Source: Punica granatum
Taxonomy: Eukaryota; Streptophyta; Magnoliopsida; Myrtales; Lythraceae
Length of the DNA: 64,000 nt
NCBI RefSeq assembly: GCF_007655135.1
Contig: NC_045130.1
Location: 2,914,001 to 2,978,000, forward strand
Reading direction: 5' to 3'
The notes under the pieces were generated by a model. The model saw nothing but the letters and a program-made list of their open reading frames with translations. It did no database searches and was not told the origin of the DNA. Both the position numbers and the translations under genes were made by a program. Shown piece by piece: positions 25,607 through 37,713 of this stretch (its first letter is position 1; every line of letters begins with the position of its first letter).

Positions 25607-26809
25607 TCAAGCCCTCTCAATTCCAAAACCAGGTTCCAGTTTCTGCATCTCAGCATACCTATACAGCTTCTCATTGAACACAACCTGAGGATCCTTCTTC
25701 TTCAACATGCCATTCTCATCATAACCATCCTTCAAGAAAACCGCCCAGTTCATCTCCGTCCCTGCCAAGTAAAACGTCTTAGGCTGCCTCAGTAACATCT
25801 CGTAAGTACGCCTCGTCAGGCTAAACTCCTCCTTGAACTCCACGATATGATGTATCAAAGCTCTCTTCTCCAATGTCAAGTTCAAGAACTCGTGGATCAA
25901 CCCAACCCGATACTTCTCCGCCTCCAAGCTCCACAAGTCGAGCCTTGACCCGTCAGAATAGGGAGACACGAGCGGCAGAGTGTTCAGTAAGTTTAGTTTC
26001 CTCCTATCATCATCGTCTAAATCCAAATCTTTGCTATGCTTAACATTGAAATTGAAGGCCTTTTTTACTCTGTCCTCACTTATCATGAACTCCCTCTCGA
26101 GCTCGCTAACAGCCAGTAAAGGATCCCAATTGACCAACTCGAGCACCCTCCTCCCATCACTCTCATCAACGGCAACTCGAAAGTAATCCGGGTACTTCAA
26201 AACCCGATCCCGGAAATCATCGGGGATCCCGAAGAGAGCCCTAGTGTGATAGATTTTATTCAAAGGTATCCTTTTGTTAGCTGACATCATGAGCAATTTC
26301 CTCACCTTGTTGACCCGATCGAGCTCAAGCGAGTCGACGATCCGCCTCTCCTCCTCGAGGAGCTCCTCCATGAGGTCAGTGAACCCGAGCCAGAGCTTGT
26401 TATCAGAGTGGCGATAGATCTCGAAGAGGAGGGGGTGGCGGAGGATCGACCTCGTGACCTTGCGACCGCGGGGGAAGCCCAGCTCGCGGTGGAGCTTCCC
26501 GGCGTCGTCGAGGCGGAGGACCCGCTCGGGCTGGCGGGAGAGGAAGTCGCGGCTGCGGGTGACGAAGCGGAAGTGGGAGTCGCGGGCGAGGATGGACTCG
26601 AAGTGGGGGATGGTGTTGGGAAGGGACTGGACCGGAGTGGTGCGGGCGGAGGGCTTGGGCTTGCGCTTCTTTCGGAGGGATTTAGGGGTCTTCGTCTTGA
26701 GGAAGGAGGTGGAGAATGGGGAGGAAACGAAGTAGAGGAAGGGGCTGCTAGAGCTAGGGTTTTCCAGGGTTTTGGAGAGCTTAGAGAATAAAGAGAATCG
26801 CCCGGCCAT
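25607..26809 (-). CDS. PORR-domain organellar RNA-binding protein
   Basis: A single uninterrupted exon on the minus strand encodes 400 residues from the ATG at 26809 (MAGRFSLFSKLSKTL); an upstream in-frame ATG at 26842 would add 11 residues. The N-terminal 60 residues are rich in Ser, Arg and Lys and poor in acid, like a mitochondrial or plastid transit peptide. The PORR domain starts at about residue 77 with RDSHFRFVTRSRDFLSRQPE and includes RHPLLFEIYRH, MSANKRIPLNKIYHTRALFG, FRDRVLKYPDYFRV and LTRRTYEMLLRQPKTFYLAGT. Lack of introns is normal for the family. Known role: PORR proteins such as WTF1, WTF9 and RPD1 bind organellar RNA and promote group II intron splicing. The particular target cannot be told from the sequence. 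Confidence 0.93.
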   Translation of the reverse strand: MAGRFSLFSKLSKTLENPSSSSPFLYFVSSPFSTSFLKTKTPKSLRKKRKPKPSARTTPVQSLPNTIPHFESILARDSHFRFVTRSRDFLSRQPERVLRLDDAGKLHRELGFPRGRKVTRSILRHPLLFEIYRHSDNKLWLGFTDLMEELLEEERRIVDSLELDRVNKVRKLLMMSANKRIPLNKIYHTRALFGIPDDFRDRVLKYPDYFRVAVDESDGRRVLELVNWDPLLAVSELEREFMISEDRVKKAFNFNVKHSKDLDLDDDDRRKLNLLNTLPLVSPYSDGSRLDLWSLEAEKYRVGLIHEFLNLTLEKRALIHHIVEFKEEFSLTRRTYEMLLRQPKTFYLAGTEMNWAVFLKDGYDENGMLKKKDPQVVFNEKLYRYAEMQKLEPGFGIERA

Positions 26810-26842
26810 GGCGGCAGCGGCCCTCGCTCGGCTTCCTACCAC

Positions 26843-28847
26843 TGCTCTTGGCGGGACGAAGCTTTTTCTTCTTTCATTTTCGTTTTCGTTTTTTTTTTCT
26901 TTTTTTAAATTTACTATTGATATTCTGATTTTTTTCCCCCTATTTGCTTGTGTTGTGTATATGATAATGAACTACCCAGGATTATTAACGCAACGGAATC
27001 TAAATTGCGATCTGTTGATTCGTGCACGAATACCAGATAATAACCTTCTATCAACTGTTGATTCTACGAATACCAGAAATAGGCATCAAACTCGAAAACA
27101 AATCCAAAATTAGAAGAAAGAGCACGGTAACTCCACAACTTTATTGATAAATTCGAAATTCAAGCCCCTCAACTCTAGAGTTGTACAAAGCTTAAATAGA
27201 TCTTAAAAACGCTTAAATTGCACAAAAAATATAAATTTTTCTAAAATTGTAAAAACGTCCTAAATAACATAAATTGCATGTTTGAGGCCATAAACGATGG
27301 AATTTGTCTTAAATATCGAAAAATCACGGCAAAGCGGTGAGTTTTGCTCCGGATGCCGTTTCCTTCGAAATAGGGTCGTCAGAACCTATTTTTTTCTAGG
27401 TACCGACTTGCCGTTTTTTCTACCGCATCAGTTATCGATCAAGAAGTTTGAAGGAAGACCAGAAGGAAATCAAAATGCTGTGAGAGGGGAAGGCTGATAA
27501 TTCGCTCGACAGCAGAGCGGAAATCTTCGTGATCGGGTCCTTCAACGTGGGCAAACGGACCCTGCTATGCTGTATTTCTCTTTGCTCGGGATAGCAGTTG
27601 TGATCAAACTTACGATTCCTATTGCTACTGATGTCTTAGATAGCCGGAGTGGAGATGGAAAGTTTGGATTTCTCCTGTGTTATGCTTAGCTCAATAATTA
27701 TCGGTCATTTTTGGACTCTTCGGTTTATCTTCTTTGAACATGAATGAGTACGTTATGCTTCGGTTCGATTCTGTGCGAGTAAAACTTTTCGGTACAGATT
27801 GCACATGGCAACGAGCCTCTCGAGTGGAAGACAATTTCACTCAGGAACATCCTCATAGGTTGCAGGATTAGTTGCACAGGATGTTTCCAGCATACTCACA
27901 GAACGCAATGGGCAGAAAAAAATTACACAATTAAAAGGAACACCAGGCCCTGTATCTGCAGATGGCATCACTCGAGAAGAGAAGATAGACGGGTGATCCC
28001 AAATTCAACATAGATTAAGAGGAGGGCGCTACAACTTTCGGTCTCGAGGATTTGCAACAGTTAATATTGGAAATTGGAGTCGTTCGTGACGACTGACAAC
28101 CTGCAGTTTATGCCCTGATTTTCAGAGAAGCGAGATGGCGGCAAAGCTCGCCATTAAAATGGCTTGAGAGGCGATTGTACCATCTTGCAAGTTTGCATAC
28201 CGCATACACATTGCCTCCGAGCCTTACCACCTGTTCTCATGCTTTCATTAAGAAACAAGATAACTCAAAGCAAAGAGGATCGTCAACTCAATCGATACAC
28301 CTCGTTATCTACATATAATGAATGCCGAGTCACCTTGAGGTTTACAATCCAAAATTATGATCACTGAATCTGCTACTCCTTATAGATGGAGTAAAAAATG
28401 AACACATTGAGGCGAAAACAAGGAATGGTCCAAAAAGAATTTTCCTTGATTGATATGTGAATGAACTGACAAATCTTTATGTACTTCCGAAAGTAAAAGG
28501 CACTTGCTTATTATGTGACCATCCTCCCAAATCACAACTGACATGTTTCGGAGTGTATAACAAAGTAGTAAATTCGACATAGCATGATAATAAAGAATTT
28601 TAAATGCAATCTATAATTTCTCACCCGGCCGCAGTTGATCCCATAATTACAAGTTTGCGCCCCTACGAGAGCCTTGCAGCTTTGCCGTAGGAGTGGTGGT
28701 TCGGTTTGGTTCCACCATCTTTGTTTCCTTTTCTCGTTTCCTTTCCTAATCTTTATGGTATGTCCCACTCGAACTGTATACTTGCAAGTAAAATAAGATT
28801 TTACAGCATCAGGCGTCCTTTTCGAGGAATCCCCAAAAGTCGGGTTT
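26843..28847. other. Intergenic region between PORR and QUA2 genes
   Basis: The stretch holds the PORR promoter, then AT-rich repeat-like sequence with a tandem imperfect repeat GTTGATTC...CGAATACCAGA at about 27015-27075, then a possible gene fragment at 27484-27594. From about 28100 on it is probably the QUA2 3' UTR and flank. No complete gene is present. Confidence 0.5.
27484..27594 (+). pseudogene. Possible fragment of a P-loop gene (AAGAB/p34-like)
   Basis: A 36-codon open stretch reads ADNSLDSRAEIFVIGSFNVG followed by KRTLLCC and soon stops. The hydrophobic strand plus GxxxxGKRTLL resembles the first strand and loop of the plant homologue of the alpha/gamma-adaptin-binding protein p34, which I recall carrying GKRTLL. 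No downstream exon is visible and the frame is blocked on both sides. This is a weak call based on one motif; chance is not excluded. Confidence 0.25.
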
Positions 28848-31800
28848 TCAGCTCGCCTGCTTCTTGAAGAATGGTTTCTGGCCAATAAGCAGTCTTTCAT
28901 CGGTATTGCTCTCCACTTCTATGATTCGTGCATCCCACTTAAGTCTCGTTGTCAGAGATCTTGCTGACTCGATAAGTGAAGTGGTGTCACGAATTATTAT
29001 CCATCCCTAAACCAACCCATCCCAAATGGCATAAGGCAATTTAAATTTATCCAAGACAAAAGCAAAAAAAATTCAAGCAGTGATGAGAAGAGTTCTCATG
29101 AGTATGTCATCAAATAAATGGTAGACTTGAATGGCACTTGCCTCGGGACGAAGAAGCCGGTCGATCTCAGTGAATATATCAAGCAACGAGCATCTTCTCT
29201 TCTGACTTGTCTGGAGAGACAGAAGCCCTGCTGCATGCACCATATCATATGTTCTTGGGTATGTCGGAAATGCCTCACACCTGAGACAACAAAAGAAATT
29301 TTACAAAGAAATCGAGAAATATATGCACAAATAAAAAATCACATCCTATATAATATTAAACCTTCATCAAACTGCGCATGCTCTCAGACATGATTTGCAT
29401 AAAAGGTCACTTAAAAATTACCAGTCATGTAATACGCCAAGGAAACCTCGATCAATGATAGCAGGCAAGCTGTTAGGGCCGTTTGCTGGGACTACATTCA
29501 TGACCCAAACATTCTTCCCAGCCTCCAGCAAGGCAGAATTTAAACCCCCAAAGCGGGAATTCATGTCGAGTACATTCCGGACCATGTTGTATGGGGCTGC
29601 AGGATCTTCATCCCCTGGTCTCTTTGGGTGGTCTGAGAAAATGAGCGGTGAGAGAAGGGACCAGTAATTTCTTACTGCTGCCCTCCAGTTCCCCATGTCC
29701 TCCATGAATTCTTCCGAATGCAGACCTGATAAGAGATTTGGCCAAAGATTTTCTTCAGAATTATTTTGTTTTCACATGAATATTTTGCAAATGTATCTTT
29801 AACAAAGCTATAATTTCTTTTTCTTTTTTTTTTTGTTGCTGAAGTTCAAAAGTTATAAGTTGCACGCACTCAAACACGATTTTGCATTAACAAACTTGAA
29901 TGCAGTGTTTCTCCCTCGTTCTGAAAGCAACCATGCAATTCTTCCATTTGATTTCCCAAAACCAAAATCCAGTTCATTTTCCCCCTTCTCGAGGAATGGA
30001 GAAAATATCTAATGGACGTGTGATGCAACATATTTTTCCTTGTTTTCCCTAATTTTTAGAAAATTAAGGGAAATTTGGAAATTATTGCCCATGCAGTGAA
30101 GTCAAATGGAGAGATTCCCAATTTCAGTGGCGCCAACATAGCAAATGCTAGGATGACTTATTGGTCAAGAAAAGATTAGAGAAATTACCATATAGTTTAA
30201 GCTCGGTGGCATTCAAATTGGCCCTAGAAGGCCAAGCTTTCCGAGCTTCTATGGGAATCCAGCGCTTGCTCTGTGTTCCTCCAATGCAGCTTTGGAGTGG
30301 ACGGTAGAATGGAGATTCCACGTCTTGGCCTTTGTTGCACACAGAAGGGCCAACACCAGGTTTTCTGTTCATATCAGTTAAGAAGAAAATAGGGATCAGG
30401 AAATATGGTACTTGGATTTTTGCAAACAATTAATCATATGCAGAATATTCACCCTCAGGGTCGTGTTCATGGATCAGAATGGGTACATTGTAATAACAGG
30501 TTGAACAGATAAGTTTGCAAAAGTATAAACTGCAGATGATTGAAGTTCTTGGCTGGTTGGGCAGAAAAAATTAACCTGGACCAGTTGCTTTCCATATGTT
30601 CAATACAACCAGGGTCTAATGAGGCTCTAAGAACTATCATTGCCGATGAGAATCTAATGAGTTCATATGTCTACGGCATAATCAGCAAACGTAAGTGCTG
30701 AAGATTATGAAGGTCTGTCATACCGGGCAGCATAACAACTCGTTTTACTAGTCTTCTTCCATATGATAGTTTCATCTTGTTGTGCCAGCAGTTCCCAGCA
30801 CATATTCTCCGTGAAACTATTAATGAAATTCCATCTCTTCGGGTTTCCCTTCTTACGATTATTTCCTGGAGCAATTGTTAATGGTGAAGTCCACACGAAG
30901 TATCCTCCCGGCCTTAAAACTCTGTCAGCTTCAATTAAGAATATTCCATCTGCATCAGATGAAGTCCTCGTGAGCTATAAAGGAAACGCAATGCAGCTGA
31001 CTCATATACCATATTCTCCAATAGCAATAAACGAAATAGTGTCATTCTTGACCTTCTGATATCTCGTGCATTTGTTCAGTGCAATTTATCTGAATTGTCA
31101 TTCTGGAATTCTTGGAAAATTTTCAAGGTCTACACCTTTCAATACAGGTAAAGTTGATTTTTACAAAACATTATATGATCTAAACCTTTCCAAGATCAAA
31201 CAAGAGCCATTGTATTTAATTGTTTGTCTAAAAATGAGGTCTATAAGCACGATTAAGTGGAAAAATTAAAATAGTACCTTTCTGGTCCCAATCTATTCCG
31301 CATCTCAAGCAATGCAACATGTCGAAGGAAAGAGAAGGGTAGGGCAACTGTTTGGAGAAGGAACTGATCATAGCAGGAAGACCTCTCTCGAGAGTCAATT
31401 GGACTTGACTTCCTGAAGTCTCATAGTTTGCGATGCACATTGTCAAGAGTAGTTTAGAGAAGAGATGAGCTCCAAAACTACCGTAACCACATCCTACATC
31501 CAAAATCGTTCTAACCTGAAAAGAGTATGGAAAGGTCAGTTATAAGATATAGCAGGCATTGGAGTCCCATATGAAGAAGATTAGTATAAAATCAGAGTTA
31601 AAGAATTGCCAATGGAGGTCTCCAGTGGCAGAAAACACATAAAAAAAGGAAGAGGAAAACTTGGGCAAAGGGAATAGAGAATGCTAGAAGAACAACGTGT
31701 GGTAGGAAAAGCATCCACTCACCCCAGCTTGAACAAGGTCGTATTCACTTCTCAAACCTATCATCTTTGCAATTTGCTGAGCATAATCTTCAACTCCATC

Positions 31801-32621
31801 GAACATAAGAGATGTGGAACGGAAAGATATCTGCTGTTCTTCCAGTATCATCATCCTATGAAACAGAGAAAATGTAGGAAACTGGGGAAAAAATATGAAC
31901 CAATGAAGGAATTGGGATATAATCATAAAACATGTTTGCCAAACCTCTTGGTCATGCTCCCTGATGACAGGACCTGTTGCGCAGTGATCTTCACATTGGC
32001 CACCCATATGAAGTCCTTCCCAGTGGGCCACCTCAATGGAATCTTGTAATTTACAGGAGGGATCACGAGGCAATTGACCTTTGAATCGGGTCCACATTGC
32101 CTCTCAAGCACATTGTCATCGGAAACACTATCTGATGCATTATAGTTATAGCAGGGGACAAAATTCTCGAACTCTTCAGAGCAAAAATCCAATTCCCTAG
32201 ATTTTGGAGAGCCAAGAGACAGCTCTCCGATATCCCACAAGTCAGAGAGGACTCTCTCCTGCAGTACCCGGTAGTGCTGGTTAATGTGACCTCTGGAGGA
32301 AGCAGAGATTGATAGAGTCCACCAAAACGAACCACAGAGGGCAGCAATCACTATAAAGAAGAGGCTAAATCTTAACAGCAGCATTATGTATCGGTGCCGA
32401 GTTCTAGGGGACAAGGAATCAGGAGTGAAACCATTCTCGACGTTGATGTACTTAGAAGGGGAACTATTGGTGCTAGAGTGAGGTAACGGGAAGGGGAACT
32501 TATTAGGGGTCTGATGATCAGAAGAGTCTCTTCTACTACCACTCATATCTTCCCAGAATTCTTGAGGGCCCCCGGAGGAGTTTCGGGACCCAGCAATGCC
32601 TCTGTGTAGAGGCCTGGACAT
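28848..32621 (-). CDS. QUA2: QUA2-type pectin methyltransferase (DUF248/Methyltransf_29)
   Basis: Eight exons on the minus strand, 31945-32621, 31723-31855, 31278-31515, 30724-30949, 30189-30364, 29422-29725, 29142-29280 and 28848-29006, encode 683 residues (Arabidopsis QUA2/TSD2 has 684). It is a type II Golgi protein: a cytosolic N-tail, a membrane anchor at about 79-103, then the lumenal domain. The SAM-binding motif is ILDVGCGYGSFGAHL (starting near residue 274); other landmarks are CIANYETSGSQVQLTLERGL, PSLSFDMLHCLRCGIDWDQK, KPGVGPSVC, FSDHPKRPGDED and PYNMVRNVLDMNSRFGGLN. Known role: homogalacturonan methylation and cell adhesion. The seventh intron (29007-29141) begins GC (CCCGAG|GCAAGT) and ends TTTAG. 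A 5' UTR intron from about 33417 to 32634 is likely. Confidence 0.95.
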
Positions 32622-33600
32622 TTCCTACCTGCATCACATATAAAACACATAAGAACGGATTCTATACAATGATTATCAAAATCAAAAGATTCTCACACAA
32701 GTAGACTCATAATAACGGATAATACACTTCGATAACTTGATCTCAAACGAAGGGTGAGAATAAGGAAGAGGACATTATGTCTTGGCAAAATATATACATC
32801 GGATACTTCACTTAGATACAGTCTAGCAATAACAGGCGACAGCAACCCAATCCAGCAAAGTGATCAAAGTAATAAACAAGGAGTAAAAAGGAAAAAGCTC
32901 TAAATCATCAATTTGATATGCACAAAGCCAAGATTTGATCTTGGTGAAAAAGCCGAGAGTGGACACAGAGCATAAGAGCACCCCTATCCAAAGGAGTAAA
33001 GTAATGGCATAAGAAACAAAATGATAAAAACTGGTTTTTTTAGTGACAGGATAAATCCAAATAGGGTAACCCAGACGAGATATCCATTCAATTCATCAAG
33101 TAAAGCTAAAAATTCTCATTTGAGACGCTAGATCTATTGAAGTTTGGCACCAAAGTACATACAGAATACCCATAATAAAAACCATAAGCTTTTCTCTTAA
33201 AGACTCAGCCGACATGTATTGCAATTACATTTGCTGATTCGGAGACAAAAGAAAAGGTAAGTTCTTGCTCTCACTGTGGGATGCAAAAGCAGAATTACAT
33301 AAATTCCGTTCTGATTCTGAGCTGATGAAAAACTCTCTCTGGTTTGTCAAGCTGAAATCAGAGGACAACCCACGAATGATTGTATCAAATGAATCACGGG
33401 TCGGAGACAGTGAAAGGAGCTACCTGCAAACTAAGGGAGATTGCATAAACCCCTACAACCACCAAAGTGAAGAACTGTAGTCACTCTAGCTTCTGCTGCT
33501 ACTCTCTCCCGTCTCTGTGAGGATGTGAAGTGGAGAGAGAGGCTTGCGTCAGCCTTGTGGGTTTGTCACGGAGGAGAAGAGAGAAGAGATGTCGACTCGA
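32622..33600 (-). promoter_or_regulatory. QUA2 5' leader with probable leader intron
   Basis: On the minus strand, GTTTGCAG|GTAGCT at about 33417-33425 could be a splice donor, and GATGCAG|GTAGG at about 32632-32638, just upstream of the start codon, a matching acceptor. That would give a leader intron of about 780 bp. The sequence upstream (33440-33545) is rich in GAGA and CT tracts like a 5' UTR. The intron is inferred from splice signals alone. Confidence 0.45.
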
Positions 33601-36489
33601 TCCAAATCTATAACACAGCTCGGGAAACAGAGTGAGAATTTATTCACCCTTTTAAATATATAATATATTTGTGTATATATGAATGAGTATATATTTGCTC
33701 TGTAGCTCAAATCAGTAAGCAAATCGCCTCCCCCCCTCTCTTCCCCCCCCCCCCACAGTAAAACAATCAGACAACTCTCTATCCCCAGCTCCAAATTCCC
33801 AAATCCAAAATCCACATTTTTACGCCAAAAAGACGAGTGCCCACTTGCAAATGCGCCATTAATATCAAGAAAACCCTGTGAAAATCAAGAAAAAAATGGG
33901 GGAAAATGGGGCCTCTTTTATTTTCTTGAAAATGGGCACTATTAATGCGGGAGATGGGTTTCAACTCTGCAGAAGTGATAAATTACTTAATCTGATTAAT
34001 GGGTCTTCCCCCAAAGAACAAAACAACATCGTCTCATGTGAATGAATGATACTGTAGATCTAGAGAGAGAGAGAGAGAGAGGAAGAGAGAGAGAGAGAGA
34101 TTGACCATTGCCACCGAAATTTCGTAGAGGTTGTGTTTTTTTTTTTTTGTTACTATTAATATTTGACTGGTAGTAAGCAGTCACTCCAGATTTATTCACT
34201 CATAATTTAATGGCCTTCTTTTTCTAGCTGAAATATTATTATTAAGTAATTAATTTTGCTGGTTATTAATTTTAATTCTTGCAATGGCTAGAGTAGCTTT
34301 CTTTCATGTGCTTGCATCAGCTTGGACATGGCTCCACGCAAGAATTACATCACGCACATTGGAGAGATCCAATACATGTGCCCGCAATTTCTTTCTTTCA
34401 TAGACAAGGTTTGCACCTCTTCCACTTCTAGCTCATTTTTTTGCTCGTGAACCTTAAAGATACATTCATGTCATGTAAAAATTACATGAAAGAGTACAAA
34501 ATTAAAATGCTCAAAAAACGAAGATTATAATATAAGAATTAATCAGATCCTTCCAGACATACTACACTAAAGAAATTGACATGGAAAGCAATGGTAGTGG
34601 CTATCCGAAATTCCGATCAAAATCTTCTGTCGTCACACATGGACCCCGGTAAACTCGGAATGATTCTCAAGCGAAATATCCATGTACTCAGCCGTCTGTT
34701 ACCAAGGTTCCATACAAACCTCGATATCAGAGCACATCAGTGAGGGTCTTGTGCTATACTCGTGTTCCAGGAACCCTTCACATAACGATACCGACAAGTG
34801 GAATCAGAGTTAAGGCTTGATTCTAACTCATAGTAGATAAAAGTCCGCGGTTTATGCATAGTTAACAAAAATTAATTAAACATAACATTTAATATTTTTG
34901 GAGAAATTGCTTAATTTCTCGACTAAGTTTTGCTTTTTAAAAAAAGAAAAAAACTTCCGCATTTATTTGCCAAAATTTAGACTTTTTAAGAATTTTTTTA
35001 ATATTTATTCATCATTTTAAATATGATATTCATTTATCGTAATGTCATTAAGATTAAGATGTGTAAAAAATAAGACAATTTAGAGACTTTCGATAGGAAT
35101 TATTATATTTTTTTATTTTATTTTTTAATATAATAATCGTGAATTGTAATTGATTGATTATTTTTTGAGAATATTTTATATTTCAAGAGATCTTTGAATG
35201 CTGGCGTATCCGTGCATGAAGAAAAAATTTTATTTTCCAGCAGACTTTTAAAGTTTATTCGGGATGATATATACCATATAGGTGTTGTAATATACATAAA
35301 ACTTACGACTTTTAAATTATTTTCATTTTGTGCACTTAGTATTAATCGGGACACATAAATTATATTGATTGATGCTATGCGAAAAGTCTTTCAAGGAGTT
35401 TATCTAATAGGTTATGTGTCACTTTCTTATTACACTCTTTCGACTTTTATAAATCTATATTGATGATTCTTATCGAACCTTTATCATTTCCATGGTTCAC
35501 GAGAAAATTATATCCACTAAGTTCCCAAGGTCACTGTCTCATACTTGGGTATCTATTCAATTTATAGAAAATAAAGGACTAGAATTCTTTCTAAATTTGA
35601 ATTTACACCCGGGACCGGACGATCGTTTTGATTGCTTATGAAGCATTTCTAATGATGGATGATAATTTCGACCACCCATTTTAGCGTACCATGAAAAGAT
35701 TATGGTGACCATGTTTATTATCATTAACCTTTACTATAGAAGCCATATTTAGAACATGCCTTTACGCATCCTTGGCAAAGTGGGTCAAAATTGTGCCTCT
35801 TCTTTGTACATATGATGATTATATGCTCCTTTTAGGGTTTCAAAAGGCCATAATCCGTGGGGAGGACAGATTTTAAATGCTTAATTGCTGGCGGTAATCA
35901 TTCCAATGTCTGTCTGAGGTACACGCGCTACATAGGTCCAAAGAACAAAATGACACATATAAGGAAAATATACATATATGTACTAAATAAATACATAGAA
36001 AATACTATATTGTAAAATAAATAAATTGATAAAGAAAAGATTCGGTAGCATGAATATGAAATATATGAAAGTGAAAGAAAACATAGGGTGAGCCCTTCTA
36101 AAGCATATTTTTTTCTTTTTCTATATATTTTAGAAAATCATTAAAAATTATAAAAGGATGTTTTTATTGCTACCTAAAAAGATATCCATTGGGGAAGCTT
36201 GTATACAGTATATTAGCATGCACATATACATCATAATAAATGTATAACAAAATTTGGGCCGTTCAATATTTTATCCATGCAATGGAGAACCGTAGTTTTA
36301 ATATTTTGAAAGTAATAGTTTACTCATGGTTGAGCACAATATGATTAACATTCCGTAGTCGCGGACATTTTAATTAGTAAAGAACTATTAGATTTACATA
36401 ACGCAATCACTTCTGCATTAGCTTTCTACCCATGTATTATCATGATCAATAGGGACAAGCCAAAGATGCAGAAATAAATATATGAATTC

Positions 36490-36492
<3 letters not shown>

Positions 36493-36525
<33 letters not shown>
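36493..36525. repeat. (AT)n microsatellite
   Basis: An uninterrupted AT run of about 16 units in gene-poor spacer; no function is evident. Confidence 0.9.
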
Positions 36526-36527
<2 letters not shown>

Positions 36528-37613
36528 TCCTTCCAAAGAATGAGACGTATTTTTTTAATTTCACTCCGGGCAGGTATGGAATTTTAGTATATAGAGATGG
36601 GCCACATGAATGTACAAGAGTCAAAACTGGTGCCGGCGGGGAGGGTTTTATTAGGTGCGGTCAAAGTGCGGTAGGAAATTGTGTGGGGCCCGGCGGTGCT
36701 ACCGCGTCCCGCTGTGTCGGTGAGCAGTATCCGGTGACGTGTCGGCGGGACAAATCTAGCTTCAGTGGTCCGCGTCGCAGAAGATGCGGCCTCCACTGAG
36801 GGCAATTTTTCTTTTCTTTTTTCTTTTTTCTTTTTTGTTTGAGTGCTGAGTTGGGCTGTTTGTCTGTGGGATTGGTGGCGTAAACGCGGAATTGGGATTT
36901 GAACTTTCTGAAGTTGACACCAATCGAAAAGTCTACCGATATTGAGGATTTGCTTGCAATATCCTATTTGGTTTATATCATTTTCATTATTTGAGCTGAG
37001 ATATTTGATTCATATAACTTTTCGATAAAAATCTCGGGACATGGATTTGGACGTATGAAAATATCTTAAGAGAGTCCTATTTAATGATATATATATATAT
37101 ACCCTAAAAAGTATGCAAATAAAACGGAAGAGAGATGGTTTCTGGATAAATATTTCCCTTGAATAAGTCGAGCCATCCATTCACATTTTCACATAACGTA
37201 GAATCAAATTCGGCAGTGAGGAAAAACAAAACTGATTGATTGATTGATTATTAAGTTAATCTTGGAGCTTTATATGATAGCAACCCTTGAGACCTGCCGA
37301 CTAATTAGAAATTAATCGGGAACCCACGATTCGATTGTTTAAGCTTAAAATCCTTAAAAGGAATTGATAGTAACAAAGAATCTATAAATTGGGGAAAATG
37401 AGAAATTGAGGGACGTCTCTCTCGCTACTATAATTAAGACTAGCTAGTTAGCTAGATCCTTTCACGATGCATGCCAGCTCCAATTATAAGACGAATTAAT
37501 TAGATCTATTAAGCTGATTAGTAAATAGAAAATTTAAGAGGCCTCCTGAATAGGATGGACAGTCAGTTCATCATTCTTTCTATTTGGCCCAAACTGCACC
37601 CATCGGGTCCCGA

Positions 37614-37713
37614 GCAATGGAGATCGAATGAGGTTTTGTGTGTGTATATATCTATTATTTTTGGCAATGGAGATCGAATAAGGTTTCGTGTGTATATATA
37701 TCTATTCTTTTTG
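37614..37713. repeat. 50-bp tandem duplication
   Basis: Two adjacent 50-bp copies, each starting GCAATGGAGATCGAAT and ending TCTATT(A/C)TTTTTG, differ at only a few positions. This is a recent local duplication with no coding content. Confidence 0.85.

Noticed and set aside
26408..26791. A 127-codon open frame antisense to the PORR gene
   Set aside because: It is rich in Gly, Glu and Ala because it is the complement of G+C-rich PORR codons; no family motif is present, and the sense protein is clear.
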